This document shows, one piece after another, positions 52,096 to 63,439 of a DNA stretch of 64,000 nt. Position 1 is the first letter of the stretch, and every line of letters starts with the position of its first letter. The position numbers and the translations under genes are program-made. Source of the stretch: Vombatus ursinus (Eukaryota; Chordata; Mammalia; Diprotodontia; Vombatidae); assembly GCF_900497805.2 (NCBI RefSeq), contig NW_020944311.1:771071-835070 (forward strand), in the 5' to 3' direction. The notes under the pieces were generated by a model that was not told the origin of the DNA, searched no databases, and saw nothing but the letters and a program-made list of their open reading frames with translations.

Positions 52096-52662
52096 TGATT
52101 ACAGGGCGGGTCTTCAGTTTTGGTGAGAGTGTCAGGGAAAATAGAATCTTTGTTTTAAAAGTACTTCATCTTCTCTTCCCTCACTTTACCAGGCTTCTGC
52201 TGTATTGTTCCTTTTAATGCCTGTGGGTGTGGGGAAGATTTTAGACAGAGCAAAAGAATTCCTTGGGAACTGAAGATCCCAGCTCCATAAACATGTCACC
52301 AATAACAGGGACAAAGGAAATCAGGACTGGGGTTGTTTGCCAAGAATTAGGAGCTGAGCAGCTGCTTCAAGTTTCCTGCCTCCCTTCCACCGGCCCCGCC
52401 CAGCCTCCATTTTTAAAGAAGCCACCTTCTCCAAATTGTCATCTGTTTCTGGAGCTGCCTCTAGTCAACACCCACACATTCCCTAACCGGGCCTGATGAC
52501 TCCTTGGTAAGCCCCCCAAAGCTCATTAGCAATCACTGGAATATGACTTAGCAGTGACAGCCTACTGGCCTCAGCAGCCACTGCTAAAATATGCAAAACA
52601 AAGACTCCCTAGGACTGGCATCTGAAGATACCAGGAAAGTGGTTCACCAAAGACTACACCTA

Positions 52663-52663
<1 letters not shown>
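52096..52663. other. Unassigned sequence
   Basis: No gene or repeat was recognised before the CA microsatellite. Confidence 0.4.
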
Positions 52664-52711
<48 letters not shown>

Positions 52712-52727
52712 ACACACACACACACAT
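52664..52727. repeat. (CA)n microsatellite
   Basis: A CA run of about 64 bp with one TACA interruption. Confidence 0.95.
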
Positions 52728-52764
52728 TCATAGGCATATGACACTTGGAAGCAGACATGCTCAA

Positions 52765-53290
52765 AGCTTCTACTCTCTGCCTGGCACTGTGCTAGGCACT
52801 AGAGATGACAAGATAGAACAAAAAATAGACTCTGCCCTCCAAGAACTTTTTTGTTGCTGTTCAGTCATTTTCAGTCCTGTCTGACTCTTCATGACCCCAT
52901 TTGGGGTTTTCTTGGCAAAGATACTGGAGTTTTGCCATTTCCTTCTCCAGCTCATTTGACAGATGAGGAAACTGAGGCCAACAGGGTTAAATGCCTTGTC
53001 CAGGGTCACACAGCTAGGAATTGTCTAAGGCTGGATTTGAACTCAGGTCTTCCTGACTTCCAGGCCTGGTGTTCTATCTCCTTGGCCACCTTGCTGTCTC
53101 ATAGAACTTACGTTACAACATTTACTCAGAAAAGTAAATCCTGATGATGAGAAAATGAACACTACCAACAAGGGGAATCAGAAGGGAGTGGGCATCTGAC
53201 CTGACCCTTGAAGGAAGCCAGGGACTCCAAAAAGCAAGGAAAAGAGAGCGCCCTCCAGGCAATCTGTGCAAAGTCCCAGAGGTGGGAGAT
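52765..53290 (-). mobile_element. L2 3' end split by a SINE
   Basis: CTGCCTGGCACTGTGCTAGG, then CTGCCCTCCAAGAACTT, is the inverted L2 end to 52848. After the SINE, GAACTTACGTTACAACATTT and the block with TGACCCTTGAAGGAAGCCAG continue it. Confidence 0.75.
52849..53102 (-). mobile_element. RTE-tailed SINE with 7-bp TSD
   Basis: It starts TTTTGTTGCTGTTCAGTC, with CTGTCTGACTCTTCATGACC and CCATTTGGGGTTTTCTTGGC, then the inverted core and GCCACCTTGCTGTCTC head. AGAACTT flanks it at 52842-52848 and 53103-53109, within the L2. Confidence 0.9.
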
Positions 53291-53294
53291 GACG

Positions 53295-53512
53295 TATATC
53301 ATGCTTTTAGGTTTGCAAACTGGAGTTTCCCAACAATGCTGGGAGCCAGCTACTATTATCCTCATTTTGCAAATGAGGAAAGTGAACCTCAGACACTTGA
53401 AGTTTACTGGCCATCGGGACGAGACTAGTAAGTATCTGAGTTAGGATTAGAACTCAGGACTCTCCTGACTCCCAGTCCAAGGCTCTCTTCACTCTACCAT
53501 GCAGCTGCTTAT
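53295..53512 (-). mobile_element. MIR SINE
   Basis: CTCATTTTGCAAATGAGGAA, TTAGGATTAGAACTCAGGAC and CTCTACCATGCAGCTGC in inverted MIR order; the core is partly changed. Confidence 0.68.
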
Positions 53513-53589
53513 TTGTTCAGAGAACAAGTACGTTAGTTTGGCTACAACTTGTAGTACATGAAGAAGAAGAATGTGAAAAGGTGGGCTGG

Positions 53590-53720
53590 CGCCTGGCTGT
53601 GAAGCACTTTCAATGCTGAGCTAAGGAGATTCGGTTTTGTCCTAAAAGCAATAGGGAGCTACAGAAGATTCTTGAGCAAGGAAGTAACATGGTCAGACCT
53701 GTGTGTGTGGAGGATTATTG
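53590..53720 (-). mobile_element. L2 internal 3' segment
   Basis: CTAAAAGCAATAGGGAGCTA and GGAAGTAACATGGTCAGACC are the reverse complement of L2 TAGCTCCCTATTGC and GGTCTGACCATGTCAC. The element end is missing. Confidence 0.7.
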
Positions 53721-54196
53721 GATTATTTTACCAGGTCCAGGGGAAACTGGACTCAAGCTTTGAGAAAATGGGTGGCAACAGGTAAGTCATAGCTCCTGGT
53801 TGTTGGAAATCCTTTTCTCTCATTCATGGAGTACTCAAGAAGTTCCCTTTAGGTATGGGGGGGGGGGTTTCTTTGCTGGGATCCCTGAGGAGTCACAAGG
53901 CTACATCCAGGCTGTCCTTGGTTCCCAATGTTGGCACTGAAATCAGCTGCCTTGGAGATGCTGCCAGGGCACCAATGGGAAGATGTGGAGTCTAAGTTCC
54001 TCTAGTCTCTTCAAAGCTTGCAAAGTCTTCCTCAGGTTCAAGGGAGTGAGGGAGGAGATCCCTTCTAAGTGGTTCCTCCTCTGGGGTATGCTGTGAAACC
54101 AAGCTTCAAACAATTTCTGGAATGATTCACCACTCGCTGGAACTCCCCAACTGAATGAATGAATGAAGCCCTTAGATTTGGCAATTAAGAAATCAT
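53721..54196. other. Unassigned sequence
   Basis: A run of 10 G lies at about 53858-53867. No gene was recognised. Confidence 0.35.
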
Positions 54197-54297
54197 TGAG
54201 AGAGAGACAGAGAGAGAGAGACAGAGACAGAGACAGACAGAGACAGACAGAGAGACAGAGAGAGAGAAAGAAGGAGGAGAGAGACAGAGACAGAGAG

Positions 54298-54338
<41 letters not shown>

Positions 54339-54421
54339 AAGAGAGAGAGAGAGAAAGAGAGAGAGAGACAGAGAGACAGAGAGACAGACAGAGAGAGACA
54401 GAGAGACAGACAGAGAGAGAA
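54197..54421. repeat. (GA)n/(ACAGAG)n purine tract
   Basis: About 225 bp of GAGAGA and ACAGAG units, very like the 600-bp tract at 9816-10418. Long open frames across it encode only Ser/Leu/Cys or Arg/Glu repeats. Confidence 0.95.
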
Positions 54422-55174
54422 AGGAACAGTTGAACGAAGAGGCTGTGTGCCAGACAGTAGAGAGGGAAGAGGCGAGTGAGAGGAGAGGGAATGGAAGCAC
54501 CAATTATAAGTGACCTTCTCCGAGAGAAGCCACAAGAGGCAGGAGAGATGAGACTTAGTAATCCTGGTGTCTCGAACATGAATTTGAAAAATGGCATTGT
54601 AAAGACAAGAACAATTTGCTTTGACATAAATTAGTGATTTCATCCAATAATTCAATACTTTCATTTAAGTACAATTAATAAATATATGTATCATTTATTC
54701 GTGTAATTCAGCGAAGTCCAAGAGACCCAGCTTTATTAAGCAGATACAGGAAATTAGCACATGAATACTGCATATTAAAATCTTTGTAAAATGCTAACCA
54801 AGTTCATTCTTTTAAGTCATTTAAACATTCCCCCCTGAGGTGCTGTTTACAGCATTCATTTTCTTAATAACATTTTTTCTGTAGAACATAAAATGGTAGT
54901 CCTACCTCATACCCCACCCCCAGTAATCACAAATTCCTAATGACTGAAGTACAAATGAATGATGTCGTATTAGTCTATCTAACCGGGTTACTTACCCTCA
55001 ATGCTTTTTACCATCACCACTCGGCCCTGCCCCTCCCCCACCTCCACCCTCATCCCTGGAGAGTAAAATTGGTTTCTTCCAACTACTATTAATATTCAAA
55101 CTCTGCATCTCTTCTAAATTCAGGCCCTAAGTACTTAAAATCCCTGAAAACAGGGAGGCCTCTCTTGTAAACAG

Positions 55175-55176
<2 letters not shown>
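54422..55176. other. Repeat-poor AT-rich sequence
   Basis: No recognised SINE or LINE for about 650 bp after 54540. Motifs such as TAATTCAATAC, AATTAGCACATGAATA and TAATAA are typical of homeodomain-rich regulatory DNA, but equally of plain AT-rich sequence. Confidence 0.35.
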
Positions 55177-55223
<47 letters not shown>

Positions 55224-55233
55224 NNNNNNNNNN

Positions 55234-55290
<57 letters not shown>
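55177..55290. repeat. (CA)n microsatellite containing a 10-N gap
   Basis: A CA run on both sides of ten N (55224-55233) totals about 100 known bases. Its end has TATACACACATA. The true length is unknown. Confidence 0.95.
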
Positions 55291-55901
55291 TAAACTCTAG
55301 CTCTGCTCATTGGCATTTGGGGTTTTTTGTTGTTGCTGTTGTCGTTTAAAGCTTACTCTCCTTAGGGTAAACTGGCAAATTGACCTTTTTGCTTAAATAG
55401 CAAGGGAACATTCTTTTGGTTCTACTTGGCTGCAGCTGGAATCCACGAAAATATTTTTATGAATCTATAAAATACTATATGGATACATTGTTTTAGTTAT
55501 ATCGAAGATATCTGAGTATGACTCTAGCCAAGAAGAATGGCTATTCATGTTTTCATTTAGACGGTCCACAGCGACACTGAAATTCCTCGGAAGTATTTCT
55601 TTTCTCTTTTTCATTTAAAAAAAAAAAAAGGTTTTACTAGAGCCTTTCATTTTTTATAGCATAGTCATTTCCTGATATACTTCCCCCCTCCTCACAGAAC
55701 TGGTTCTTGTAACAAAGAAAAGCAGTTCAATAAAACTGATTCCCAAAGTGACTGAAGATGTGACATTCTGCACCCCTAGCCCCCCACCTCTCAAAAGGAC
55801 AAAAATATATGGGAATGCAACTGAGCATCACAAGGTATGTGACTATTCCTTGCCTTTTAACAAATTGTTTTTATTTACATGACTGTAATCAATGTCTATG
55901 A
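55291..55901. other. Repeat-poor AT-rich sequence
   Basis: No recognised transposon. TTGTTGTTGCTGTTGTCG and an A-run at 55618-55629 are simple-sequence features. No exon was recognised. Confidence 0.4.
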
Positions 55902-56400
55902 TGTTGTGGCTGGATAAAGGCCCAGCTCTGCCTCTCTGCCTGACCTCTTCTATAGGATCCCATCCCTCAATACCTGGGAGCTTCTAGACTTGGAATTTTC
56001 CAAGCTAAAAACCCAGTGTCTCCCTGCCTGTGACCTTAAGGCCAAGAAACCAATCACCTCCCCCTAAACAGGAGACTTCCCCTCTCTGCCTCTGATCCTA
56101 AAAGTAGCTTGGACATTCGATTAACTGAGTCAGGCTCTCCCCTAAAGGAGAGCCGTGTAGCATCAGGGAGGCCTTCTTCCTGCCTTGGTCTAGAGCCTGT
56201 GGAGCATGAGGTTGTCTGGAGACATCCCTGCGGGTGGCCCTTCCCAGGACCCTTTTGGAGGTATCAGCCCTAACCCCATTGTGAGAGGATCATGAGGTCG
56301 CTTGACTTTGGAGGCTCTGAATAAAAGGAGGTCAGCAGCTGCCAGATTCACCTTGGCATCCCTGCCCTCAAATTCAAAGGCCTGTTGCTTTGAGCATTGT
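55902..56400 (+). mobile_element. Possible solo LTR fossil of an endogenous retrovirus
   Basis: The block is compositionally distinct from its AT-rich neighbours. It is about 500 bp long and ends near a polyadenylation-type signal, a layout seen in ERV1-like solo LTRs. There is no internal viral region, and no matching second LTR was seen in the window. If it is an LTR it is an old, non-coding remnant. The call is tentative. Confidence 0.25.
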
Positions 56401-56524
56401 TCAATGGCTCCTTGAATGCTTCTACTAGGCCCCTTTTAGGCCAAGGAACATCCCCTGCCACCTGTTCCCTGGGGTCTGCCCACTTCTCACTCTGCAACAG
56501 CATCCTATCTCATCGTGAGCTGAA

Positions 56525-56800
56525 TCATTCTCTAACCGAGGGGCATCCACTTCCTTTTTTTTTTTTTTTGGCTACCACAATAGCTCTGAATATTTTGATT
56601 TATATATGTAGAACTTCTCTTTCTGTCTGTGACCTCCCAGGCCATATTCCCAACAGTTGACGGGTCAAAATCAGGGGCGGGGGGGGGGGAACAGTCCTTT
56701 TTTCCCCACATAATTCCACATTATTTTCCAGACCAGCTAGGCCAATTCACAGCTCCACTGGCAATGTATTAGTGACTCTGTTTCTCATGACACTGCTTTT
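56525..56800 (-). mobile_element. Old L1 ORF2 C-terminal fragment
   Basis: GGGGCATCCACTTCCTTTTT, GGCTACCACAATAGCTCTGA and CAATTCACAGCTCCACTGGC are the inverted L1 blocks (AGCTCTTTTTGTGGTAGC, then GAGCTGTGAATTG). Confidence 0.72.
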
Positions 56801-56929
56801 TAAAATGCCTTTGCAGATTGTTTTTCTAAAATGAAAAGGATGGGGTTTTTTCAGAGTATGCATTTTTCCATTTTTGAGTGATGGAACCTTGCCTTGTTCT
56901 TTTCTATTCAAATAGGGTCAAAGCCCTGA

Positions 56930-57015
56930 GCTGCCTCACAAGACTCAGAGACTCATAGAATAGGTGGGGACCTTGAAGACATCAGGGCCATGTCCCTTCT
57001 CTTCCTGGAGGCCAG
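56930..57015 (-). mobile_element. CORE-SINE or CR1-like scrap
   Basis: ACTCATAGAATAGGTGGGGA, then CCTTGAAGACATCAGGGCC resembles the inverted TTGGAAGGGACCTCAGAGG block shared by THER1-type SINEs and CR1. Confidence 0.4.
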
Positions 57016-57339
57016 AAATGTCTGCTGTGATGGCTCAGTTTTTCAAATTCTTTTGATATAGGAAGATAAGAAAAGCCCCACTGCTATGAGTGAGCCCAGG
57101 GATGAATCAGCCAGGGGAGCTTGAATGAGTGTCCAGGAAACAGCAGGCAGGCCAATGGCTCTCAGCCCCCACCCTGGGGGACCTGGGGCAGCTATCAGAA
57201 GGGCACCCCAAGAGAAGAACAACTCACTCTAGGCTGTGGCCTAATCCAAGCTGGCAGTGAGATGGGGGAGGAAGGCTTACTCCCAAGACATCACCCCCTC
57301 CACAGCAGCCTGGCACCTGTTTGTACAGGACACCCTGTA
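57016..57339. other. Unassigned sequence
   Basis: The plus frame 57121-57351 has no known domain. TACAGGACACCCTGTATTA at 57325-57343 is a near-palindrome that might be a worn MITE end. Confidence 0.3.
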
Positions 57340-57475
57340 TTACTAGCCTAAAGCAAGTCTTAGAGAAAGGAGGTGTCTTGGCCAGGGTCACATTGTTAGG
57401 AAGTGCTACAGGCTAGATTCCAACTCAGGTCTTCTGTCTCTGAAGTCAAATACCCCTTCCACTACCCCCATGAGA
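57340..57475 (-). mobile_element. MIR-type SINE
   Basis: GGCCAGGGTCACATTGTTAG, ATTCCAACTCAGGTCTTCTG and CCTTCCACTACCCC in inverted order. Confidence 0.58.
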
Positions 57476-58299
57476 TCTTAAAGAAGAGGGAACTGAATCA
57501 ACCTTCACCAAAAAAGGCACAAGTGAATCTGCTTCAGGCAAGTGGCCCAGGACACAGCATCTGGTTTGAACGTTTCTGAGCTAGAGGCATCACAGCTGCC
57601 TGGAGGATGAGGAAAGGAGACAAGTGAAACATAAGAGGCCTTGAAACCAAGGGGGCAAGGATCTTGAGAAGCCAGAGAAGGCTAGCTCATGCAGGGAATC
57701 AAGGGACAGGATAGGCCCAGCAAGGGAGGAGGTCGTCACAGTGCCCTCATGGGATGGTCATAAGCCAGAAGCAGGAAATCTGGGGAGACCAACCAGGAAA
57801 GTACCTTCAGCCTACTGAGAACACCTCCTTGGCCAAACCATGTGGCTCTCGGCCAGCATCTCGCTGTCCAGCTCTTGGAACAGCCACTAAAAAGTCATTT
57901 GATCGATCACACACACACTCCCTTGGATAGCCCGGTCTCCCTGCTGCTGTCTTAGCTCAACTGATAAATTGAACAATAGTCAACAGAGGAAGCTCTCGGC
58001 TTCTCAGAGCTCTTGCACTTGCAAACACTAGGAACTTCAGCTTTTCCTCTTGGCCGCATCTGGGATTTCACTGATGGAGGGACCCCCAGGAAGGAGCACA
58101 TGGGACCAAGGCACACTGCCACCTGGTCTACAGCTTAGCATCTTGGGCACTGAGAGGGGAAGCCTGGCAGGCCTGGAACTCAAGTCTTTCTGACTCTGAG
58201 CCCAGTTTTCCATCGATCGGCAACAAGGCCTCTCCTTGTAGTTTAAAAAAAACCCCTTAAGAATCCTAAAAGAGGGTTATGTACTTATTCCAGAAACAA
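57476..58299. other. Unassigned sequence
   Basis: No exon was recognised. A MIR-like scrap (GGAACTCAAGTCTTTCTGAC) lies at about 58175-58235 in minus orientation. Confidence 0.4.
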
Positions 58300-58880
58300 G
58301 GCTCATCCATTCACTCAATAAGCATTTATTAACCAACTTCTGTGTTCCCGGCTCGACACCAGGTGCTGAAGATACAAACACAAAGACAAAACAAGACGGC
58401 TTCGTTCTATGGGAGAAACAATACATGTGCAGAGAACTATATGCAGAGAAAATTTTAAAAACCAACCCGAGGACAAACACAAACTATACACAAAGTAAAT
58501 CCAAAGTGATACTAGGAAGAATATACTAACAACTGGGTGGGGGAGGTACCAGGGTGCAGATATCAAGGAAGGTCTTAGGTAGGAAGTGGTGCTTGAGATA
58601 GCCTTGAAGCAAGGGATTCTAAGAGGTAGAGGTGATGAGAGGGTGCATTCCAAGCATGGGGAACTGCCAAGGCAAACACATGGTGAGGGGAGATGGCCTT
58701 CTCTCTGTAAGGAATAGCAAGTAGGTCAGCATGGAGAGAATATAAACATGCAGTAAGTTTGGAAAGGACAGCCATGGCCATGTTTTGAAGGGATTTAAAT
58801 ACCAAAGGAGTTTGCGTTTGTTCCTGAAGGTCAGAGGGAAGAGAATGACCTGGTCACACTTGTGCTTTGGGGCGCAGAAG
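58300..58880 (-). mobile_element. L2 3' region, long copy
   Basis: From left to right: CACTCAATAAGCATTTATTA, GTACCAGGGTGCAGATATC, GAAGGTCTTAGGTAGGAAGT, GCATTCCAAGCATGGGGAAC, then TTGAAGGGATTTAAATACC and GAATGACCTGGTCACACTTG. This follows the inverted L2 from its 3' end upstream for nearly 600 bp, one of the longest copies here. Confidence 0.82.
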
Positions 58881-59370
58881 GGAGAAGTTGGACCCTTGCA
58901 CAGACCTAATAGCCTCAGCCAGACTGGTAGCCCTCAAAGGCAACTGAGAATGGAACCAATCAGGTGATCGAGCTTAAATGAGAAAGAACAGCAGAGCCCC
59001 TTCTCTCCTGGGATAGATTGGGAAAATAGGGGGGGAGGTCTAATCCAAATCTCTCCAGACCCTGATAATAATTGTACATACCATACTAAGAAGTAGGAGC
59101 TTACTTCCCTTAACCCTCATATGATTTAGGAGGAGATCTATGTGTGAGGCATAGAGATTTTGCAACTTGTTCTGAGTGGACCCAGACAGGAGGTAAATAT
59201 CTCAGGTTGGATTTGAAGCAAAGTCTTGGAACTGCCAAACCCTGAGCACCAGCACCACAGGGAAAGGCAAGAGCTAGACAATCCTTTGTAGAATTTAAAA
59301 GAAAAAAGGTCAATCCACCAAATGCCCCGAATATCGGCCAATTCAAATTCTAATATGGTAGATGTATAGG
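58881..59370. other. Unassigned sequence
   Basis: A weak inverted MIR-like block may lie at about 59060-59230. No gene was recognised. Confidence 0.35.
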
Positions 59371-59622
59371 AAGGGAAGCTAGGTGGCAGAGTGGATAGAG
59401 TGCTGGGCTTGGAGTCTGGAAGACCCAAGTCCAAATTCAGCCTCAGACACTCTTTAGCTGTGTGACCCTGAGCAAGTCACTTAATCCTGTTGGCCTCAGT
59501 TTCCTCATCTGTAAAACAAGCTGGAGGAGGAAATGGCAAACCACTCCAGAATCTTTGCTAAGAAAACCCCAAATGGGGCCACAGAGAGTCAGTGACAACT
59601 GAAAGGACCAAACAACAACAAA
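59371..59622 (+). mobile_element. RTE-tailed SINE
   Basis: AAGCTAGGTGGCAGAGTGGA head, CAGTTTCCTCATCTGTAAAA core, GGAAATGGCAAACCACTCCA and CAGTGACAACTGAAAGGACC tail, ending AACAACAACAAA. Confidence 0.9.
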
Positions 59623-59885
59623 TACAGAGGAATAGAGAAGCACATTGTTCCAATAGTCAAAGTGCTAGTTTTGCTTTCCCCCAAATTTAGGTTCAAATCC
59701 CACTTCTTACCATTATAGCTTTGGGACTCACCTCTACATGCCTCAGGCAAATCCCTAGAATTTAACTAGTAAATCCTGCACTAGAGGCTGTAATCTAGTT
59801 TATGGGAGGGAGTTCTCACACTAGGAGTGCCCCTTGCTGAAGAATGCCAAGATCCTGCAAGTATATGCATAGTATTTAATACCCA
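59623..59885. other. Unassigned sequence, probably SINE-derived in part
   Basis: GGTTCAAATCCCACTTCTTA near 59690 with CTCAGGCAAATCCCTAG may be a worn SINE. No gene was recognised. Confidence 0.35.
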
Positions 59886-59900
59886 AGAAATCCGACTTCC

Positions 59901-60651
59901 TTTTTTTTAATTAATTTATTTTGATTTATCAACAATCACTTCCATATGCTTTTGAGTTTTAAACTTTTCTCCCCCTCCCTCCCACTTCCCTCCCCAAGAC
60001 GGTGCACAATCTGATATAGGCTATACATATACATTCCTATTAAACACATTTTCACATTAGTGATGTTGTTAAGTAAGAATTAGAACCAATAGGAGGAACC
60101 ACCAGAAAGAGGAAACAAAATACAACAGAAGAAAAAAAATAGGAAATACTATGCTTCGATCTGCATTCAAACTCCATAGTTCATTCTTTGGATGTGGGTA
60201 GCATTTTCCATCATGAGGCCTTTGGAGACGTCTTAGATCCTTGTATTGCTGAGAAGGGTTAAGTTTATCAATATTAGTCATCGCACAACGTGGCTGGTAC
60301 TGTGTACAACGTTCTCCTGGTTCTGTTCACTTCACTCAGCATCAGACCATACAAGTCTTTCCAGGTTTTTCTGAAGTCTGCCTGCTCATCATTTCTTATA
60401 GCACAATAGTATTTCATTACATTCATATACCACAACTTGTTCAGCCATTCCCCAATGGATGGGCATCCCCTCAATTTCCAATTCTTGGCCACCACAGAAA
60501 GAGCTGCTATAAATATTTTTGTACATGTGGGTCCTTTTCCCATTTGTATGATCTCCTTGGGATATAGCCCTAGAAGTGCTATTGCTGGGTCAAAGGGTAT
60601 GCACATTTTTATAGCCCTTTGGACATAGTTCCAAATTGCTCTCCAAAATGG
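59901..60651 (-). mobile_element. 5'-truncated L1 3' end
   Basis: Inverted tail (TTTTTTTTAATTAATTTATT), 3' UTR (CACATTAGTGATGTTGTTAA) and ORF2 C-terminus. The minus frame 60274-60696 is open for 140 codons with GPTCTKIFIAALSVVAKNWK and IGEWLNKLWYMNVMKYYCAI. AGAAATCC occurs at 59886 and 60652, an imperfect target duplication. The long open frame marks it as one of the younger L1 copies. Confidence 0.92.
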
Positions 60652-61039
60652 AGAAATCCAAATTTCCCACTGAACGTGGTGAAGGAAACTGAACATTTAG
60701 AAAACCACCATTTGAAACATCAGCAGTTGGAGCAAGCGGATAATTGGTCTAAGGAAAGCCAAAGAGAAGCGCAAGCCTCTTACAGCAATGTTCAGGATGG
60801 CTATCAGTCAGGCCATTAGGAAAATGTCCAACAGAAACTTAAAGTCTCAAGTGGCTGCCAGGCTGGAGGTGCTTAAGCACCACCAGCAGAGTCTTCCAAG
60901 GCAGCATCTGACTGACCTAAATTCACATCCCAGACAGCCCACAGTGGTTAAGATCCCCAACCATTAATCCATTAATACAAGGCCTGGAAAAAGGATGGTG
61001 GGATGAGGGCCATGAAAGCCTATTCAAATTAAGGTCCCA
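60652..61039. other. Unassigned sequence
   Basis: No gene or recognised repeat was seen. Confidence 0.4.
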
Positions 61040-61480
61040 TTAACCATGCTCATAGCAGTTTCTCTAGCGCTAATGCCTACTGACAAACAAGATAACATCT
61101 GTCCCCCGAGAAATCCCAGCCCAGACACCAGGGGCACATTAGGCTGCTGCCTTCGACTTCAGAAGGGAGGTTCCATCTATTGCCGGGCTCTTTGGCTCAA
61201 TTTATGCTTGCTCGGGGCAGACATTCTAGAGTGCTTTCACAACTGGCATCAGCTCAAATAAATGACTGTGTAATATCTTTTAATACTCCTCTAGGCTCGG
61301 CATTTCCTTCTCAAGTGACTCCTTTTCTACAAGTCATCATCATCATGCCAGTAAAGGTGTGATTAACCCCAGTTAGTAGGCTCGAGCAGAGCTCAGCCGC
61401 ATCCTCAGCTGGCCTCCCCAGTGGGGGAGATAGCACAGGCTCCATTAATGAGAGCCCTGGGAAGTGAACAAAAGGCAGGG
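61040..61480. promoter_or_regulatory. Candidate conserved non-coding block
   Basis: Balanced composition, no recognised repeat and no stable open frame for 440 bp. It contains a perfect T-box half-site AGGTGTGA at 61355-61362 fused to TTAA, and a CATTAATGAG homeodomain-like site at 61443-61452. This is what an enhancer might look like, but no conservation can be shown from one sequence. Confidence 0.25.
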
Positions 61481-61795
61481 AGAGGTACAATACAGGTATA
61501 TTTCACATTAGCCAATCAGTCGGCAAAAACAACAGGACTGACCAATCACCGATTCTGTGTGGAGCACCATTCTGGGCCCTGAGGGCACTAAAATAAGGCT
61601 TAGTTCTTGCCCAACTCCCAACTGCAACCCAACAGCGAGCTAGGGCAGGTCCAGGTCCAGAGGTAACTATAATGTAGGGTGAAGAAATGATGTGCCGGAG
61701 AGGTCCCACTAAGTGTGATGAGAGGTTTGAGAAGTCCCTACCACATCAGGAGGTTGCTGAAGGCTTCAAGAAAGAGAATGCCTAAGGTATGGGGA
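61481..61795. other. Unassigned sequence
   Basis: No gene or clear repeat; the minus frame 61503-61709 has no known domain. Confidence 0.35.
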
Positions 61796-61990
61796 CTTGA
61801 GCTGGCCCTTCAGGCCTAGTCTCTCCCCTCTGAGCTCCAATACCATTTTACCGACTGCCTAGTGGCCATTTTGAAGCAGACATTCTGTGGGTATCTCAAA
61901 CTCAACATGGTCAAAAGAGAACTCCCAACTCGCCCCCTCTTCTCAGCTTCCCTGTCATCGTCCTCTTAGCCACCCAACCAGGAGGTTAAG
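61796..61990 (+). mobile_element. L2 internal segment
   Basis: CTCTCCCCTCTGAGCTCCAA, GACTGCCTAGTGGCCATTTT, ATCTCAAACTCAACATGGTC match L2 CCTGAGCTCCAG through CTCAAACTCAACATGTCC. Confidence 0.7.
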
Positions 61991-63439
61991 ATGAGCAGGG
62001 AGGCCGCTGGCCAAAGCAGGGAATCAGGACCAGGGGTCCACACTAGAGCAGGGTCCTGGCCTGTCTGGCTCAGCCTACGTTCTGAGAGCTCTGATCCTTT
62101 CATTGCTGCCAGCACTTGGGGCCCACACCCACCTCCACTGACATGTATGCATGTCTACCCTAGCTTCCACTGGGCCATGGGCTCATACAGGTTATACACA
62201 CAAGTTTCACACCAACCAGGATCATGTCATATACACATGCACAATAATACCTAGAGATATTTTATGTTTTATGGTTTATGCACATCCTTGATGAAGATTC
62301 CATTAAATAAAATTGATGAAGTTGAACGAATTTTTCTTAAAACCGTAGGTTGACCCACTTGAAAACTCAGGCACAATTCTGTTCCAAGATGGCGAGCAGA
62401 ATTCCCAACTGAATTTGAGGGTACACCTCTTCAGTGTCACGACAAAGGTGGGCAAAATTAGTATGAATTCTCTGAAGGTTGTCCTGAAGCAGACTGGGCA
62501 GAATGCCAACCAGTCAAGTGGAAGGAAAGACCTCACTTTGTTCAGCAGAAAGAGTAATAAAGGCAATGGAGTGTAAACGTTGAAAAGATAAGTCGTCAGA
62601 CAAAATGAGAAAGCAAAAAGTACCTCTCAACATCGAGGCAAATGTCGAAACAATGTAAGTCCCACGGAAGAATGAGTCCCCAAGCCAAGGGGGAGGAGGG
62701 CGGGGCAGGACTGGAGGTAGAAGGAAGAGCCCAGGGGATTTAAGGCCAGTGAGAGAACAGGGGAGGAAAAGAAAGAGAAGCCTAGTGCAGGGCAAGGAAC
62801 TGGGGCTTGGGGTTTTCTTTGTTGCCGACTGGGTGATTCTTTTGAAATATTCTTTCATTTTCTAGTTTCTTTATGAGGCTTGGGGGGGGGAGATTTTTAA
62901 AAAATTAGAGCCTAAAATGAATGAGTAGCCAAATCAACTTAGAGAATACAGGGTGAACCTCCTGGCAGTTAGGCTGAGGCCCAGCATTCCTGGTAACGGG
63001 CACCAGGTTTGAATCCACAGGGCTGGTGCCATTTTCCCCAAAGAGTTCAGATTTCCGACATTAATTTAACAAGGCCTGACTCTGGTTTGGTCTGAGTCTA
63101 TGACGAAAAAAAAAAAAAAGAAAAAGATCTTACTGTTTTGATCTCACAGGGAATGGGGGGCTCAAATTCTAGTTGCCAATGGGACATAACTGGGTTGGTT
63201 TTTTTCCCCTCTGTGGGAACACTGGAGGCTCAGTTATAAATGCTTTTTGAAAAGAGCAAAAACTGCCAGCGTGGATGGCCCCTTCAGAGCCTGAAACAGA
63301 ACGGGGCTTTCTGCTGGCAATGAAGATACTCACATGCCATACATACGTTTTCCTTAATTAAATTATTCATAAATCCTATATGACTGGGGAAATGGCTATA
63401 AGACCCTGGCAAAGTCGCTGCCCTTCCTGGGCCTCCAAT
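61991..63439. other. Unassigned sequence, about 1.4 kb
   Basis: No exon was recognised. CAAGATGGCGAG at 62384-62395 resembles a YY1 site, without a CpG island. An A-run lies at 63104-63118 and G-runs at 62882-62891. The stretch from 62360 to 63350 is free of recognisable repeats. Confidence 0.4.

Noticed and set aside
60274-60696. 140-codon minus frame with a clear protein pattern
   Set aside because: It is the L1 ORF2 C-terminus, not a host gene. The same holds for 43110-43421 and 18553-19056.
62384-62395. CAAGATGGCGAG as a promoter YY1 site
   Set aside because: There is no CpG enrichment or other promoter sign around it, and one motif is not enough.
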